This document shows, one piece after another, positions 35,135-49,173 of a stretch of 64,000 nt of DNA. The notes under the pieces are model-generated. The model was not told the origin of the DNA. It saw nothing but the letters and a program-made list of their open reading frames with translations, and ran no database searches. The DNA is from Pseudovirgaria hyperparasitica (lineage: Eukaryota; Ascomycota; Dothideomycetes; Acrospermales; Acrospermaceae): NCBI RefSeq assembly GCF_010093815.1, contig NW_022985551.1:1038186-1102185 (forward strand), given 5' to 3'. The position numbers were made by a program, and so were the translations under genes. Position 1 is the first letter of the stretch. Every line of letters starts with the position of its first letter.

Positions 35135-36816
35135 GGTGAAGCTGACACCCATTACACTGCTGATGCGTCTTGACTGGTATGGTATATGCGATTTTGATGT
35201 ATATGACGGTAACTGCAGCGTATGTAGCACGAAAATTGTGCAGATGCGGCTTTGATTTGGGTTATTTTGATATTGATCGCTCGCTGTCAAGGGTGCACAT
35301 GGCGTTGAACAAATTCAGGTTCAAGACTGAGTATATATGCACGAAATAATGCCGTCTCTCTTTTTCACGTTGCGAGCGGACCTGTATGTGATGATGATGA
35401 TGATGATGATGGAAATGGTGCTTGTCATATGTGATGCCTCAGGCCGTAACGGGATCGGTGAGCGCTAAGTAACAACCACGATGGAATCAAGAGGCCTGAC
35501 TAATAATTAATGATTACCTGGCGGAGAGTTAATAATAGATAAGAGCTAGGAAGGTAAAGCCATGTTGCATATACTACGATTTAGCGAGGTGAGACATGCT
35601 GCCATATATGCATGAATGCAGCAGAGATGCACACCCGCCTGGCCAATCTTCGGCCTGACGAACCAGTCATGCTGAAACACTGGCCACGATACGACAGCCA
35701 GCAGCCGCCACGTTCCTTGGGCTATTCTAAAGTCTCTGCTGCGCTACTCTATCACTGGCAGGTGAATATGACATCTGTCTGAAACCGATCAACTCGGCCC
35801 TGTAATTCTACATCAAACTAACTAGCAGACAAGACTGAGTGGTCTGCTTGTCAGCTCACAGCAGCCCACTTAACTCTTTACCTTTGCTCAGCCACGCAGT
35901 GGTCGAGTAACAATAACACTGGAGGGAGCTGGACAACCCTTGAGTATCTAATATCGCTCTGTGCAGCCTTTCCCTTGTAACTTGTTACCCCTTGTCGCTT
36001 TCACACTTTGCCTCGAACTTCTCGCCACAACACCATCTTGCTTTCTCTCCAGCATTTGAGAGCGCCGAGTGAAGCTGAGCCCGCGCGCAATCAAATTATA
36101 TCTCACCCGAGCCAGCGACGAACTGGCGAAAAAGTAGTCTTCACGACGATTCGATAAGAGCTGCGCCACCACCTCTCCTACTCTCTCCCTCTCGGCCATT
36201 CTGTCGATTCCTACAGCTTTGCAACACATCCTGTCGATCATTACTGCAATCTGAATCGCATTCTCGTTTTGGTTGCCTGATCGGTACCTTACTTGGACTA
36301 TTCTAGGAACTGATTTCTATTCCTTAAAGGTAAGAGGCCTTAGGTCCATTTCTGTCCTTCAATCATTTTCGCACCACCGCGGTGCATCTTCAACACCTGT
36401 CGTGCGGGATATCACCGCTTTTCCTTCACCTAACGTCGTCTTACAGAGGTGTTGTAGCCGCTATCAGTAATATTAATGTGAGCCATATTCTCGTTCGCCT
36501 CAACCAGTCATATCTTAGTTCCAAGTTGGTCAATGCAAGTGGGACACTTCACCATACACGTCGAACTCGACCTTAGATATCCTGCAAAGCAAATATCGAT
36601 AACTGCCATTCACACATACGACACAAGGAAGATGTCAGACTGATGAGATGCCCCGGAAAGCCACGTGATAATATTGAACAATATTCAAGATGGGAGAATT
36701 TGGCGGCCAAAGCCTTCACTTATCTCGCGTGATTATATACTTGCGCCATTTGCTAATGCATTGATCTTCTAGGCCCTTCTTTGGTTCACACTGGCCCAGT
36801 CGTCCAACTTCCTACT
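35135..36816. other. intergenic, leader of the coiled-coil protein gene
   Basis: About 1.7 kb has no recognised gene. It includes a GAT trinucleotide run (listed separately), AT-rich 35500-35560 and a pyrimidine-rich stretch at 35980-36260. The latter may be the 5' leader of the next gene, possibly with a spliced 5' UTR (a cttctag acceptor-like site near 36773). Confidence 0.4.
35389..35411 (+). repeat. (GAT)n microsatellite
   Basis: About seven uninterrupted GAT/ATG triplets lie in the 3' flank of the F-BAR gene. Confidence 0.85.
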
Positions 36817-38060
36817 ATGAGGAAAACACGGATTCCGTATCCACTCTTCCAAAGAGACAAAGATCGCGAAAGACACCAAATCGGGAACCCTACTCTTGTA
36901 GAAACCACTTACGACCAGCGGCACCTTAGAAATGCCACCAACCTACGCGATGCTGGTGCAGTGTCCAAATCTCTGAGACAACGAACCTTTCCACAGCCAA
37001 GTGAACATGACGCGTCATATCAGCACGAGTGAGATATAGCCATCCATGCAGAGACTGGCAGCGCACTAATCTTCACAGTCATTTGAGACTACCACGGACA
37101 CCTTTTGGCAATGAAGTTCGCATTTCCGCTGCGCCTACAGATGTATCTGAATACTCTCAAGGACAATCGAACTACGGGTACGACTACTATGATCATCCTA
37201 CGGCTCAGACCTCACGCGGTGCCGACCACTCACCTCAGATATCACCTATATTGGAGCCTACAAACCCTGACGGGCGGAATTCGATGCGAAGTGTGTCGCC
37301 TATTCGAGAACCTTTATCAGCAACAATATTTCCGCAAACCCCGGAGCAGTTGCAGTCGAAGTGGTCGCCTAACACTGCTTCACCGGAGTCTACCTTCACA
37401 CATAGATCAACAATGCCGGTACAGTCAAAGTTTTCACCAGTGTCGACTATATCTCCACAGTCAAAGCGTTCTGGTAGATCCGTTGCCGTACCTGAGTCAA
37501 AGTTCTCGGCCCATTCGACCCCGCAATCTAATTACTCTCCTCAATCAACTTTTGCGCCCGTACCGCGATATACAGGTTTCATTGACAACCGTCGCCCTCG
37601 ACCATCAAGCCTCGCCGATTCTCTCACCACGGTCAACACAAAGAATACGACTGCAACAACCCGTAAACCGGTACCCCACCGTGTTGCTTCTTCGACAGCT
37701 GCCTCCATCATGACCAACGCAACCGCGAAAGCCCTGCCACCACCACCAATGGACCTCGATCCCAAAGATCGCATTGCAAACCTTGAAGCACGCATGGGTG
37801 ATTTATATGTTCAGAAGAGCAATATCACCCGAATCATTGCCGATCTCAAAGAGACGAAACCGCAGAACCCTCTGCTCTCCGATATCGCGAAAAGGAGAGA
37901 AGATGAAAGAAGATTGCAGGAATTGGAGGAGCAGCTGCACAACATCGTAAGCGAGGAACATGAGACGGGGGTCAGTCTGAGTAGGGCGTGGAGAAAACGC
38001 GATGAGGAGAACCCGGAGTTTTCGTCGAGCGTCTTGTGGATTCACAGGGTCACCTCATAA
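36817..38060 (+). CDS. conserved fungal protein of unknown function, coiled coil
   Basis: Two exons, 36817-37028 and 37079-38060, with a 50-bp intron give 397 residues. The ATG at 36817 (MRKTRIPYPLFQRDKDRERH) is the first in frame. The middle (about residues 90-230) is low complexity, Ser/Pro/Gln-rich and repeats QSKFSP/PQS-like units. The C-terminal ~110 residues form the conserved part: DRIANLEARMGDLYVQKSNI, a run of charged heptads (KRREDERRLQELEEQLHNIV), then SLSRAWRKRDEEN and a terminal LWIHRVTS. I recognise this helical tail as a recurring pattern in hypothetical Pezizomycotina proteins, but no function is known to me. The frame ends with a normal TAA. Confidence 0.75.
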
Positions 38061-38478
38061 CGGCATTCGTTGGAGAACATAGGAGCCCTTTAGCATTCGG
38101 AGAAATGTACGAACGAGATCGTGCTGGATCTAGAAACGAATTTCTTGGGACACTATATAGCATTGGTTCTGACATACCCCCATTTGCGAAGGAGTTTGGC
38201 ATATGTGTAATGGCTGGTAGCAGTGAACCTCGAGAATTTTCCTTATATTAGAAGAGAGTCGGAAATAGCTTCTTGTATCCTTTGCCTCCAAACGAGGTAA
38301 ACAGGTTCTGCTCCCTGCTTGTGCTTGAGTTATCGTGACTTCGTATTCAACCCTGCACGTGATCATGGCTAGCCGATGTTGCCGACCTCAAACTTCGATT
38401 TTCCCACCAGGTGACTGCTGTTAGACTATTGCTCCATGTATATGCGCACTGTCTCATCTACCGGCCTGTCGCTTAGCC
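38061..38478. other. intergenic, transcription-factor promoter
   Basis: About 420 bp lie between tandem genes. Part is open in one frame but shows no family similarity. No regulatory site can be named with confidence. Confidence 0.35.
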
Positions 38479-40628
38479 ATGTCCGCGATGGTAACGTTCG
38501 CAGCCGATTCGGACGGTTTCCGAAAACGGAAACGCGTGCACAAGGCTTGCGATGCCTGCAAAAGGCGTAGGGTCAGTCAGCCTTGATGCATCTTCGACGA
38601 TTCACTGACCCGAATTTAGAAACGTTGCAGTCATGTTTTTAATGAAAGTGAAGGGAAACATACTGGAGTTTCAGTGACGCCTGAGGAATGTCATCGCGAT
38701 GGAGTCTCACTTGGCAGCGAGTCTCGCGAGGCGGGACAAAGGCCCAAGGCACGAAGACAGACTGAATTTACAAACGGCGTGAGCACAATAGAGATCGCAC
38801 AGACCACGAATGAGCAGTATTCAAATGATATGCCTGAGCCCCGTGACGATGGCCGTGACCAAGAACCTTCACGTTTTGTGGGTTATCTAGCTCCGGAAGC
38901 ACAGCTACGCGGTCAACTTCGGGCACAGAAAGACAACGCCGACCAGCTTATCCAGCATTATTGTGGGCACTGGGTCGCCTGGCAGCACAACTTCAAGTCG
39001 GGACTCGCGGGTGATCTGGCTCCCTCTTCGACCATAGTTGGACCAGAGGACCAATCAGTAGCTCACAACTTCCTAAGGGCATATCTGGATGCTATAGGAG
39101 TCAACTTGAGACCACCGCGTAAACATCAAGATGTTCTCATTCAGATATATTTCGAATACATTCATCCAATCCTACCGCTCGTGGACGAGGCTAAATTCAG
39201 AAGACAATATGGGGATGCTGAAGAACCCAGACTCCTTCTGCAAACCATTTGTATCCTCGCCGCGAAGCACGATAAAGCTAGGAGCCATCTCTATCTAGAT
39301 GACTCATCCGTGGTGTATAACCCTCGCGACTTCTCAAGAAAGCTGTTCTCATCTGCTACCGCCGCGCTCGAAGCAAAGCTAGAGACAGACAGGATCACTC
39401 TGATCCAATCTCTAGCTCTCCTATCTCTACATTGCGAAGGCTTCGATGGGGCGGAACAAGCATCAATGCATCTATCTCAAGCCGTTCACCATGCTCACAC
39501 TGTGGGTTTACAGTTTGGTCAGAAGCAGGGTACGATGGGACATGGCTTAGAGACCATATTCTGGTGCCTCTGGAGTCTTGACAAGCTCAACGCATGTATC
39601 AATGGCCGGCCATTACTTATGCACGACAGAGACCAGCACATACCAAGGCTCGAAGAGTCTTCGGAAAGGAGGACACCGTTTGGTATCTGGCTACAGCTGG
39701 CGGACGCACTAGACAAGGTAATCTGCTATTATCGGCCAGGCCTACCACCAGACAAGACAGGATGGGAAGAGGACTTTCCGTCGTTCGAAGACATCATAGG
39801 TGAAGGAGGTGATAGTCTGGATGCCCCCATTCTCGGTGAGCTCTATTTTTTACGCACATCGTACTCATACTCACATTTATAGCATTTCTAGAGCTCTTCT
39901 ATCACGCAGTAGCGATGGCCTCACATCGATCGATGGCCATCAACGACCCCGTCAAAGCCACGCCATCTTATACACGCCAAAGCTTGTCTGCAGTACGAGT
40001 CGTTTCGATACTTAAAGATGAGTCTCCTGATAACCTTCCACCTCTACCTATTATCCCGTACGCTTTGTCCTTGGCCGCATCAACGGCCTACCGGAGATTC
40101 CGTCAAAGCAAGCTCCAGACGCACAAAAGCCGCGGAAAAGAGGATCTCAAGCGATGCTGTGAATTGCTGAACAAGCTTCGTATTTCTTTCTGGTCTGCCG
40201 GCGCCACTGCTGATTTAGGGAAGGCTGCGTTGAGCAAGGCAAACAGCCAGGACCTGATTAGACAAGATAGACCGAAGCATTCTGGGAGCAAATATGTAGA
40301 ACCATCGGGAAATGTTCAAGCCTCCGTCAATGGCACTCACATAAGTGACATCCAAGGACCAGCTACTATCACTCAGAACTCAGTCTCTGACACCGACGTC
40401 GCAGCAGCGCAAGCCCTGAGTTCTTTACAGACCACACGCCTTCCCACCCCATCATTCGCGGATGAGATATTACCTCCGACTTCTGGCGAATCGCTGGACT
40501 GGCTGAATTTCGATCACGCTTTCGAAAATATGGAAACGCTGCTGGGGAGCGCCGGTGCTGACGAGTCGAGCTACCTACTAAGGCCTTTCAGTATTGATAC
40601 AAGCATGCCCGGCATGTTTAGCCCCTAG
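38479..40628 (+). CDS. fungal-specific transcription factor with partial Zn2Cys6 motif
   Basis: Three exons (38479-38571, 38620-39835, 39883-40628) with introns of 48 and 47 bp give 684 residues. Exon 1 to 2 builds RKRKRVHKACDACKRRRKRC followed by SHVF: the first half of a zinc cluster (C-x2-C-x6-C) after a basic stretch. The second Cys triad expected about 6-20 residues later is not visible; only a single Cys (EECH) follows about 25 residues on. The middle homology region (fungal_trans, PF04082-like) lies at about residues 175-380 (IYFEYIHPILPLVDEAKFRR, LQTICILAAKHDKAR, SLALLSLHCEGFDGAEQASM, LWSLDKLNACINGRPL). The C-terminus is acidic and Ser/Pro-rich (SLDWLNFDHAFENMETLL), resembling an activation domain. 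It probably acts in the nucleus; targets are unknown. Confidence 0.85.
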
Positions 40629-43600
40629 ATTTGATTGGCTAACGGCTGCTATCGATACTAAAATCGCGAGATGCCATACTATTCTTGTAAGTCATCCACT
40701 AAGCGCTAGTATTGGAGTGAATTTGACGAGTAACATAAAGGCAGTTCATTTAGTCCAAAGGATATCGATCAGCATAAGCCATTTTATTGTCAGTATCCTA
40801 TAAGCAGACCTTGAACACATTTGCACCAGTCGCGGGAAACAGACTTGGAAACTGCCAGCGTTGCACTTCTAGGGGCCCTCGGCTGAGTTGCCCTCAGCAT
40901 CTTGACCAACGTAACTCTCCACTCCAACATTCGTCTAGACCTTAACCGCATAAAAGTCATACTCGTTCTATCCCCTCTCGATCACAGCTCAAGAGCACAG
41001 CAGAAGTCTCGTGGAGGACAATGAACTGAAACTACTGTGAGATACCACCTTTTTCCGTCGCTCTGGTCAAGTCTCCCTGTGCAGTCCTCATATTCACATG
41101 TCACTAGGAGATGAGCGACTACATGTGGTGTTACATCATCACTAAAGCATTCTAGGACGTATATGAGGTAAGTACCAAGATGGGGAATGCGCAAATATGA
41201 TCCAGTCCGTGGGAGAATCGTCTAGGCGTGAACCTGGACTCGGCTTCTGACCGCGCTCGTCCATCCCCTTTGTCCTTTGAAACCTTGGCGTGAGGTTTTT
41301 AATTCTATCAAAGTCATGATGGATCGTCAGGTGTACGAAATGTCGAACAAAGACCAAGCAGGCGTTCAATTTGCATCAGCCTGGCAGTCGTGATGACTCG
41401 CTTGTAGCCCTCTGCACCTCAGACTCCCATCAGCGGAGGAGGCTTCTTGTTTCAAAGTCGCATCACGTAGTCATTGCCAACCTGTTCCATATTGGAAACT
41501 TCTGTCCACGACTGTTTCAACGCGCCCATCACAATGCCTAAATAAGCAAATACGCCAGACCTTGCCTGATCCATGATTGTCACCGACCTCGCCTGGCCAT
41601 GAACCAACTCGCACGGCCTACTGCACCGCGCCGCAGTTTCGGCTTCGCAGTCGTCAATCGCAGTCAACCACGGCTGCGGGACATGCACATTTGCACAGCG
41701 CCTCACGAAATGCGTGACGCAAGGATTCAATAGAAATGAATATCTGAGATCAGATCTCAGCCCTCTCGAAACATGCGCGGACTGCATGACAAAGAGCCGA
41801 CTTAACACCTGGGCAGTTTTGGTAGGATCCTGAAGGAAGCAAGGGGTGATGTGGCCGCACATGTCTTATATCAGATCTATTCTATGGCATGCTTGCAGAT
41901 TTGGGGATTGTGGGCAGGCTACGATAAAGCGACGACTCATCACATGGACATTTGTGCGGGCGCAACACGCAAGGGAGACCGCCCGATGCAGCGGGATCGG
42001 GACTCGAACGTCGAGGCGTGGGAGACATGGGCTATATGTCATGATCCGGGAGCCGGGATGTATGCGGCGGGAAGGGGGTTCACATGGCACACGTGCCGTT
42101 CCTGTGCCTTGGGTACAAGTGATCAGCTCACGTGGATACGACTTGGTAAGATCATGGAATTATGACGGGAGAAGGAAGGGGTGGAATCATCCCATGTTAG
42201 ACTACCGCGTGTTTGCAGAAAACACGGATATCCCAGCGGATTCCCGGGCCCATGATTCCGGGACCCGGTGCGAGTCGGCTCAGTGGCTGTGCGCCGGGTA
42301 AACTTCATCGCCCTGCCCTTGCTTCCCCCCTGCCACGGCGCATCTACCTTCCTAGAGAATTGCACTGCGGTGTTTCGTTCTCCTTTGGTGTTCTTTGATG
42401 CTATTGTTGATTTCGCCCCTGATCACCGGACATGGCGACGGTGCACAAACTCCATGCTCCATGGCACAATATACACACAACTGGGCCGCGAGCGTGTACA
42501 ACCTTCGCGCGCGCACCCCGACCATAATCGTCACCGCCTGAGCAAGCACTACAAGCGTTGCCAGTAAAAAATCGATCTTTCGATCTTTCGATCAAGTCAA
42601 TTCTATCAATGCCCGTCTCTAAACTCCGTCCTCGGTACCGAGCCTGTCTCCGATCCTAGTCCATCGCCTGTAATTACCACTTACTCTCGTTAATCCATCG
42701 CCAACTTGCCACGCCTCAAGGCACCCATTTTCTACATCCAGAAATGCACCGCGCCATTCAACGCATCTAGAATGGATGCGACTCGGCCGATCTGGCGAGG
42801 TGCATCAGGGGCAGTTGGCAGTTGGCAGGCAGGCATGTGAGGTAAAGGGAGGAAGAGGCCAGAGTGGATCGGTCTATACTGGCGGTGTGAGACGAGCAGC
42901 TACGGACTTGTACTGCGATGCGATGCGACGCGATGCGATGGTGCGCGGTGGCTGTGGCGTTCTGGGCGATGGCTTTCATGGCTGTGGTCCAGAAGGGTCG
43001 CTGTGGATATGGCTTGCAGAACGAACAAGTGCCATATGCCGCGGAGGGTGTGATATTGGGGTAGAATATTAGGCTATGGAATGGTTCATGGCTGTTGGAA
43101 TATGTCACGAGGTAGCACGCGTGGCGCCACATTGCTTATACAGTATGAGCGTTTATGTGTTATGCAATTACGTGCCTACAGTTGCAGCGGAGGGAACTCA
43201 CCTACAGGTGTGCATGGCTTTTGGTTGTTCGGAGGGTTGCATTGGGTTGAGTTTTAAAAACTCTACTTGTGACGTCGCGTGTCAGCAACAACAACAGAAC
43301 CTTATCAATGAGATGCTTCTCTGATAGAGACACTCTCTGTTGGTTGATGATGATGATTGTTGGTAGACGTAAGCCAGAGCTTCTCGATCAAGCTTGCATC
43401 TACAGCCAGCCAGCCCTACGGGCCGGCGCGCGCTATCGATATTCCAAGACATGGCAGCGAGGCGTTGACGAACGGTCCTAGATCATGGAGGTTGCATATC
43501 AAGCAAGACATCGAACCACATACACAGCGATCGACGTTGCGCCGGACAAATTTGCACCTTTCCAACGATTTGGCTTTAGCAATTTCGATATATTGTGGCG

Positions 43601-46600
43601 CCTGTGTAGCCTATGCTGTGCCTACAAATCACTATATTATGGGTCTCACAATAACGGCGACCATTGCCTGCGACGCCTAGCTCTTGACATGATAGTCCTA
43701 TGTTCGTTCTCGACCATGGTAGAAGGGCAGGTTCGCAGAGGGCGTCACAGCTCAGCAGCCACGGTTTGGGCATCGATCAAATTCATGCTCCACCAGCTCG
43801 CCGATATGCTTTCAAGTCTCTTCCTTTTTTTGGAATTGTCCGCGCGGACGATACGTACACATGGGCTCACGGACTATTAAGACCAGTTGTATCTAAGCGT
43901 AGCTCTCGATGTGAAGGACGCCTTGTGTGTACCGTGTCGCACTGTTGGAAGCCATCAGTACAGGACGCAATCGGCCTTGAAACTCTTGGGACATTCGGCT
44001 GCGTTAGCCGTTGCAAACAGGCAAGCCCGTTCAAAGCTTTTCGTCGCTTTGTGGCCGCCACAACATGCGTGAATCGACCGACTTTTAGGTGGCTGCAGCT
44101 GCTGCTGCAAGGGCGGAGGTTGCCGTGTTGGAACCCACAGTCTGGCGCGTGATCACTATTGAGAACGTCAGGTTTTGCATTTCTTAGCGGGCGCATGGTT
44201 GCAATGTGCATTTGCGCGTCGAGCGAGCAATTGATGCGCTGACATTGAAGTTGATGCTCTATCCAGTGGCCGGAGTGGTACCTTGGGTATGATGAGGTGA
44301 AGCTGACTAAGAAGCAGGTAACCAGGAATTCTTTTGAGAATAGAACTAGGCAATACGTGTTGTAACTTGTGCTGCGCATACATGCATCCCAGTAAAGTCG
44401 AACTGATCTTTCAGATTCAACTGAGATTAGCCTTTCGTGACCGGCATAAGCCAAAAGCAAAAAGCCATCGTCTGACTTCCATGGGCATCGGAATCCGGGC
44501 TGTCAGTTCCGGGTCGTTCGTTTGTGATAAGCAAAGTTGCTCAGCCCTCTTCGACCCGCAAGCAAAAGATGCTTGTGATGCTCGGCCAGAGAGAACAAGG
44601 AGTCGCTCAACGTAGGACCTTCGATGTACCACCCGAGTATGCTCGTTGCTCCAGACAAGGCAAACACGGCAGTGTAGTGCATGCTTCACGCCCTATCCAA
44701 GCTATCCAAGAGCGCGGCACTGACACGCTCTTTCGACATCTCTGGGGCAGTATCCACGAAGTGTACACTGCCCTCCAATCCCATTGTCAGTATCCAAAGG
44801 AAGCAAAAGGCAATCCGTGGATGAGGACGGATACCTGCCGCTCTCACATCAGCCGTGCATTGGTAGCCTGACTTCGCGACCCTATTAGACTCTTTTCGTG
44901 ATGTGTCGTGTACACGCACTACCGTACGAGGCAGCCACAACGGCGAGAGGTTCCGCTCGTGTACGGCTGAGTGATCTGTCTGACATGCAAGCGAGTTCTC
45001 TTTCTGCGACGGAGCATTCTCGATACGAGCTATCGGACTCGTGTATTGTATGGGACCACGAAGGACGTCCAAGGCAACGCAATTGCGAACCAGAACGATT
45101 CATCATGGGAATTTCAACAAGAAGGTTGATGAACGTACAAGGCGAAACAGTGGCGTGAATATTCTCAGAGTCTATGAATTTAGGCTAATTAGCGGGAAGG
45201 AGCTCTCGTTCACCCAGAGAAGTAACATGCGATGCCTGCGGCGGATACGGGAGGATATCGCTGTGCTGTTGTTGCATGTGTTGGGTCTCTGGAATGAAAC
45301 CGATGGATCATCCCTTGAAACCAACAGCACGCGACGCTCAGAGAAGTCGTGATCCTCACTATTCCGGGGACTTGCAAGGAAATCTCAAAGGATCGCTTTC
45401 TACTAATGCAGCCCCTAGCAAGATTACGCAGCTGTGATCACAGAGCATGGCTACCAGGCTGGTGATACATGGACTGGTGATTGAATACAGATTGTATGAT
45501 CAGAGCTAGTCGACTCTGCCCAGTGTAAAACCACTGAGGAAAGTACTCCCTGTACGAATATGAAGGTCGTTCATGTCGGCAGTTCAGCCCCCATTTTCAC
45601 GACTACCCCACTAATTAGGTAGAGGTCTGTCGAACAACCAAGATGCATCATCATTCTGCCTTGATTTTGCATAAGCGCAGACCTCAGCCATGCTAGTTGC
45701 GCCGCCAACGAGCGTCGAATGGCTTGAATTAGACATGGTCCTGGATAGGGCCGCAAGGTTCACAGTATCTTGAACCTATCCCATCCTCGTACATGCCCAC
45801 ACGTCAATCTATCTTGCTCGACGCATGTAAGACTGGAGATCTGGCAGCTGCAATCCGACCGCCGTACAGAAAGCCATCCGAGGCGATGCGAGCCTGTACG
45901 TTATCGTCGATACCGGGAAGTCATCCTAGTCCTACGCAGTTTGGAAATGCACCGGCGATAGGTCATAGGTATTGATCCTTCGAAGTCGGCAACGAGCATG
46001 TCATCAGCTTGCCCGAGCCGCTGCTTCTTTTTTCACTTCCTGCAAAACGTCCATGGTGGCTGGTTTTACCACTGCTCACCAAAGCCACTAAGAGTAGTGA
46101 TACTGGCAACGGACGGCAGTCACAGGGAGTCACCTTTCGTGGCTGCAGGGCTGGTCCTTCTGCTGATTGATCAAAGCTAGGGAGGGATCTAGGAGGCGAG
46201 TAATTACTCTGTGCGCCGAGGGTACCGTCGACCGTGTCGATATATGAGCTTGCCATGGGGTAATGGACCGATACCAGCTGTTCGTGCAACACCATCCTAA
46301 AATCCTGAGATCGATCATACGTTGACAGCATACTCCTATCGCCAGGCTCCGAAACATCTGTTTTTAGGAGTGTAAGCCATCGGCATGATGCAGACAGAGA
46401 TTTGTCGTTCGGAATTCCCGCAAGCCGCGCGAGGTCGCCCGAATGATTTCTTTCAACATTTGATCTCAATCTCTTCGTCTCTCATCGAGGCAGAACCAGG
46501 GATTTGGCTTGCGAATTGCGCCATCAAGTTCTGTCGGAACCAGTAGGCTCCATGTTTCGTAGCATAGCGCCACCCGCAGGAACAGACAAGACTTTGCGTG

Positions 46601-48117
46601 CCTATCGAAAGCCCCAGACCCGCGTACTCAAAACCGGGAATTCACATGAGGTCGATGAAGTAAGTTGGGATCTCTGCGTATCGCGAGACGAAGCGCACAC
46701 CCAGAATAGCAGATGATGATGAACACGAGGGGAACGAGCGATGGCCCGATGGACATCTGCTTCTTGATTCGAGGGTCTATCAAAGCCAATTTGCATCTCC
46801 TGATCTCAATTACCCCCTTGGCCGAGTCGAGGGCTGAAGCTGTTGACATAACATGAGTCACGCGCGTGCATACATTGAAGACTATCGTCGATAATCGCTG
46901 CGGCTGGACCGAAAGTCAGAAGCATCCGGCATTATGGGCATGGGCTGGGGAAATTGCGATCTCACGATGGCCAAGTCTATCGAGCTGCATGGTGTTGTCG
47001 CGCACCGTTGGCTTCTGAGCGCGCGTACATGGCAGATAGACCACGAGCCTAGTCTCGTCCATCGCCACCACCGACGCAAGGTCTGCAAGGCACATTTGCC
47101 GGTACCCATGACATCCAAGTCAAGATCCTGTCGCAATCGGCCAAACGCGACCAACCACGGCATCACAACGCACAAGACACTGCAAAAGTGTTGTGACTGC
47201 AATTTGACTTTGCCCATATCTTCTCACCGGGACAACCAAATAAGCCCCTCCCATGCAGCTCTCACCACACACCAAGACTCTCGCGTGCATGTTCCCAGCC
47301 GCCTTCCCAGCCCTAAACCCATCCGCCAGGCCCCGCGACCGAGGCATCGTTTGCTTTTGCACCAGCAGAATAGCGACGACAAGAGTGATCTTCGGTTGAA
47401 GACTAAAAGTAAAAGCCTTGGGGGCGCAGCGCCACAATCGTTGCACTGAGACACGCGCAGTCGCACCAGCCACCCGCCCCCGACAAGGACGTCAACCTTG
47501 GTGGTCTGTTTATCAAAGCCATCTCCGGACTATCTTTGATAAGGAGCAGGATGTAACTAGCACGTGACTCCGGCGTATCCCTCAGACCTTATGTAGCCGT
47601 AAACTTTTTCCCCTACCAAACGCTGTACAATCCAGAACGCCGTTTCATGCTGGCCCACTCCCAATCCCAGTCCCTGTGACCAAGGTCGGTGATGCCCCGC
47701 GCTACTATTAGATATTACTGCATCGCGGAAGACTCAATCGGGTGCGCGATTTGCAGATTAAGAAGAGATTGGGCCGATGCACCACACCCTACCTCTCCTA
47801 CCTGCGTCACGGCCTCCTATACAAACTCTCATAGTGCTGCATGCATTAATATCATGGATGATTATACAGAACTGTAGCTCCAGGAATCTTACGGACGACG
47901 CCACTGGCGATCACAACAATCAGCCGCGCCGTCTGACATGCGCCAGGCAGCATGCGAGCGTTCAAAGTTCTGACTGCGCGTATTTCTGACTGTACTGATC
48001 CCGAAAATCCCTTGTGTCATCCCGTGACCGAGCGGGATAGATGGAGCTCTGGGATTTTCTGCTCGAGTAATGCTGAGACGTACAGCCAACACCGGTGTCG
48101 ATCAGGAAACGTACACA

Positions 48118-48182
48118 TCATCATCATCGTCATTGTCGTTGCTGTTGTTATTGTTGTTGTTGTTGCTGTTGTCGACGTCGTC
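48118..48182 (+). repeat. trinucleotide repeat tract (CAT then TTG/GTT)
   Basis: A run of CAT/CGT triplets passes into GTT/TTG triplets and ends with gtcgacgtcgtc. It is imperfect but clearly triplet-periodic. Confidence 0.8.
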
Positions 48183-48880
48183 AAACAGCCAAGTGTTGTG
48201 CTTGTGTGTGGTGTATGCATGCATGAGACACACTGACATCGTCATGTCACTCACCACCCATCATCCCTCCTTTCCATTCAAACCATCCCATCCCCATCCC
48301 CGAGACGTACCCGGCAGTTGCAAGCCTGAAAAACACGCACTCACTCACTCAACTCACTCTCTGACAATGACGCCCCAAAAAACTGCGCAAAAACCCACAT
48401 CTTTTCTTGTCGTTCCATCCTTCCAGCTCTGCCCATCCATGATCATGACGAGGTCGCTATCCTACCACCATGTACAAAGTACGTAGGTAGTTGCCTGGCA
48501 AGGTTGGGCAGACCCGGTCGTTGCATTATCGAGGCTACTATTAGCTAGCGATTGATGAGCTTGAGCTCTGAATGCCCTGCCTGGGAGGGACAACAACAGG
48601 CATGGGGACATGAAATGGACATGGACATGCGCGGACCTGAGAGCTTCCGTGTTGCTGGCATGAAACATGGCATAGAGATTGTTTTTTTTTTTCGATACTG
48701 TCTGTACTTACTAACAGCATACAAGATCGACCATCTGCTTATTCACGCACTCACTTATTCTGTCATCGTAGTCTCGTCTGATTGATTGTTGGGTGCTGGG
48801 TTGACGGTTGGGTCTATACATACGCACACTCTCAAAACACACTTACTCACTCACTAACACGTACGAACACATGAAACGCA

Positions 48881-48920
48881 TCCATCCATCCATCCATCCA
48901 TCCATCCATCCATCCATCCA
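48881..48920 (+). repeat. (TCCA)10 microsatellite
   Basis: Ten perfect tandem copies of TCCA are present. The perfection suggests an actively length-variable locus. Confidence 0.95.
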
Positions 48921-49173
48921 TCAATCCTACAACCCGAAGAAAACCCCCCTCCTCCAATACACGCACACACACCCAAGCGCGAAAACGGGCCGTTGATTTC
49001 GTGCTTGTGAGTTCCTCGCATCGCGCACTGGCTGCATGTATAGTGTTTACATAGTATACCGATTACAGTCCAGTCCAGTGCAGTCCAGTGCAATCTAGTA
49101 TAGTCCAGGCCCCTACCTGTCTGTCTGTCTGCTTCATCCACTCATCCACTCACTCAATGATGCACACTCCCCT

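Noticed and set aside
45963-46469. 168-codon minus-strand open frame
   Set aside because: No recognisable domain is present, and the segment lies in a desert with similar-length frames on both strands.
46934-47449. 171-codon plus-strand open frame
   Set aside because: Composition is dominated by His/Arg/Ser/Pro from C/A-rich DNA and no motif is recognisable.
48367-48486. 39-codon small ORF with good start context (gacaATGACG)
   Set aside because: It lies in C/A-rich repeat DNA and has no similarity I recognise; there is no basis to call it a gene.
48881-48920. CRISPR- or telomere-like array
   Set aside because: It is a simple (TCCA)n microsatellite without spacers and not a telomere unit.
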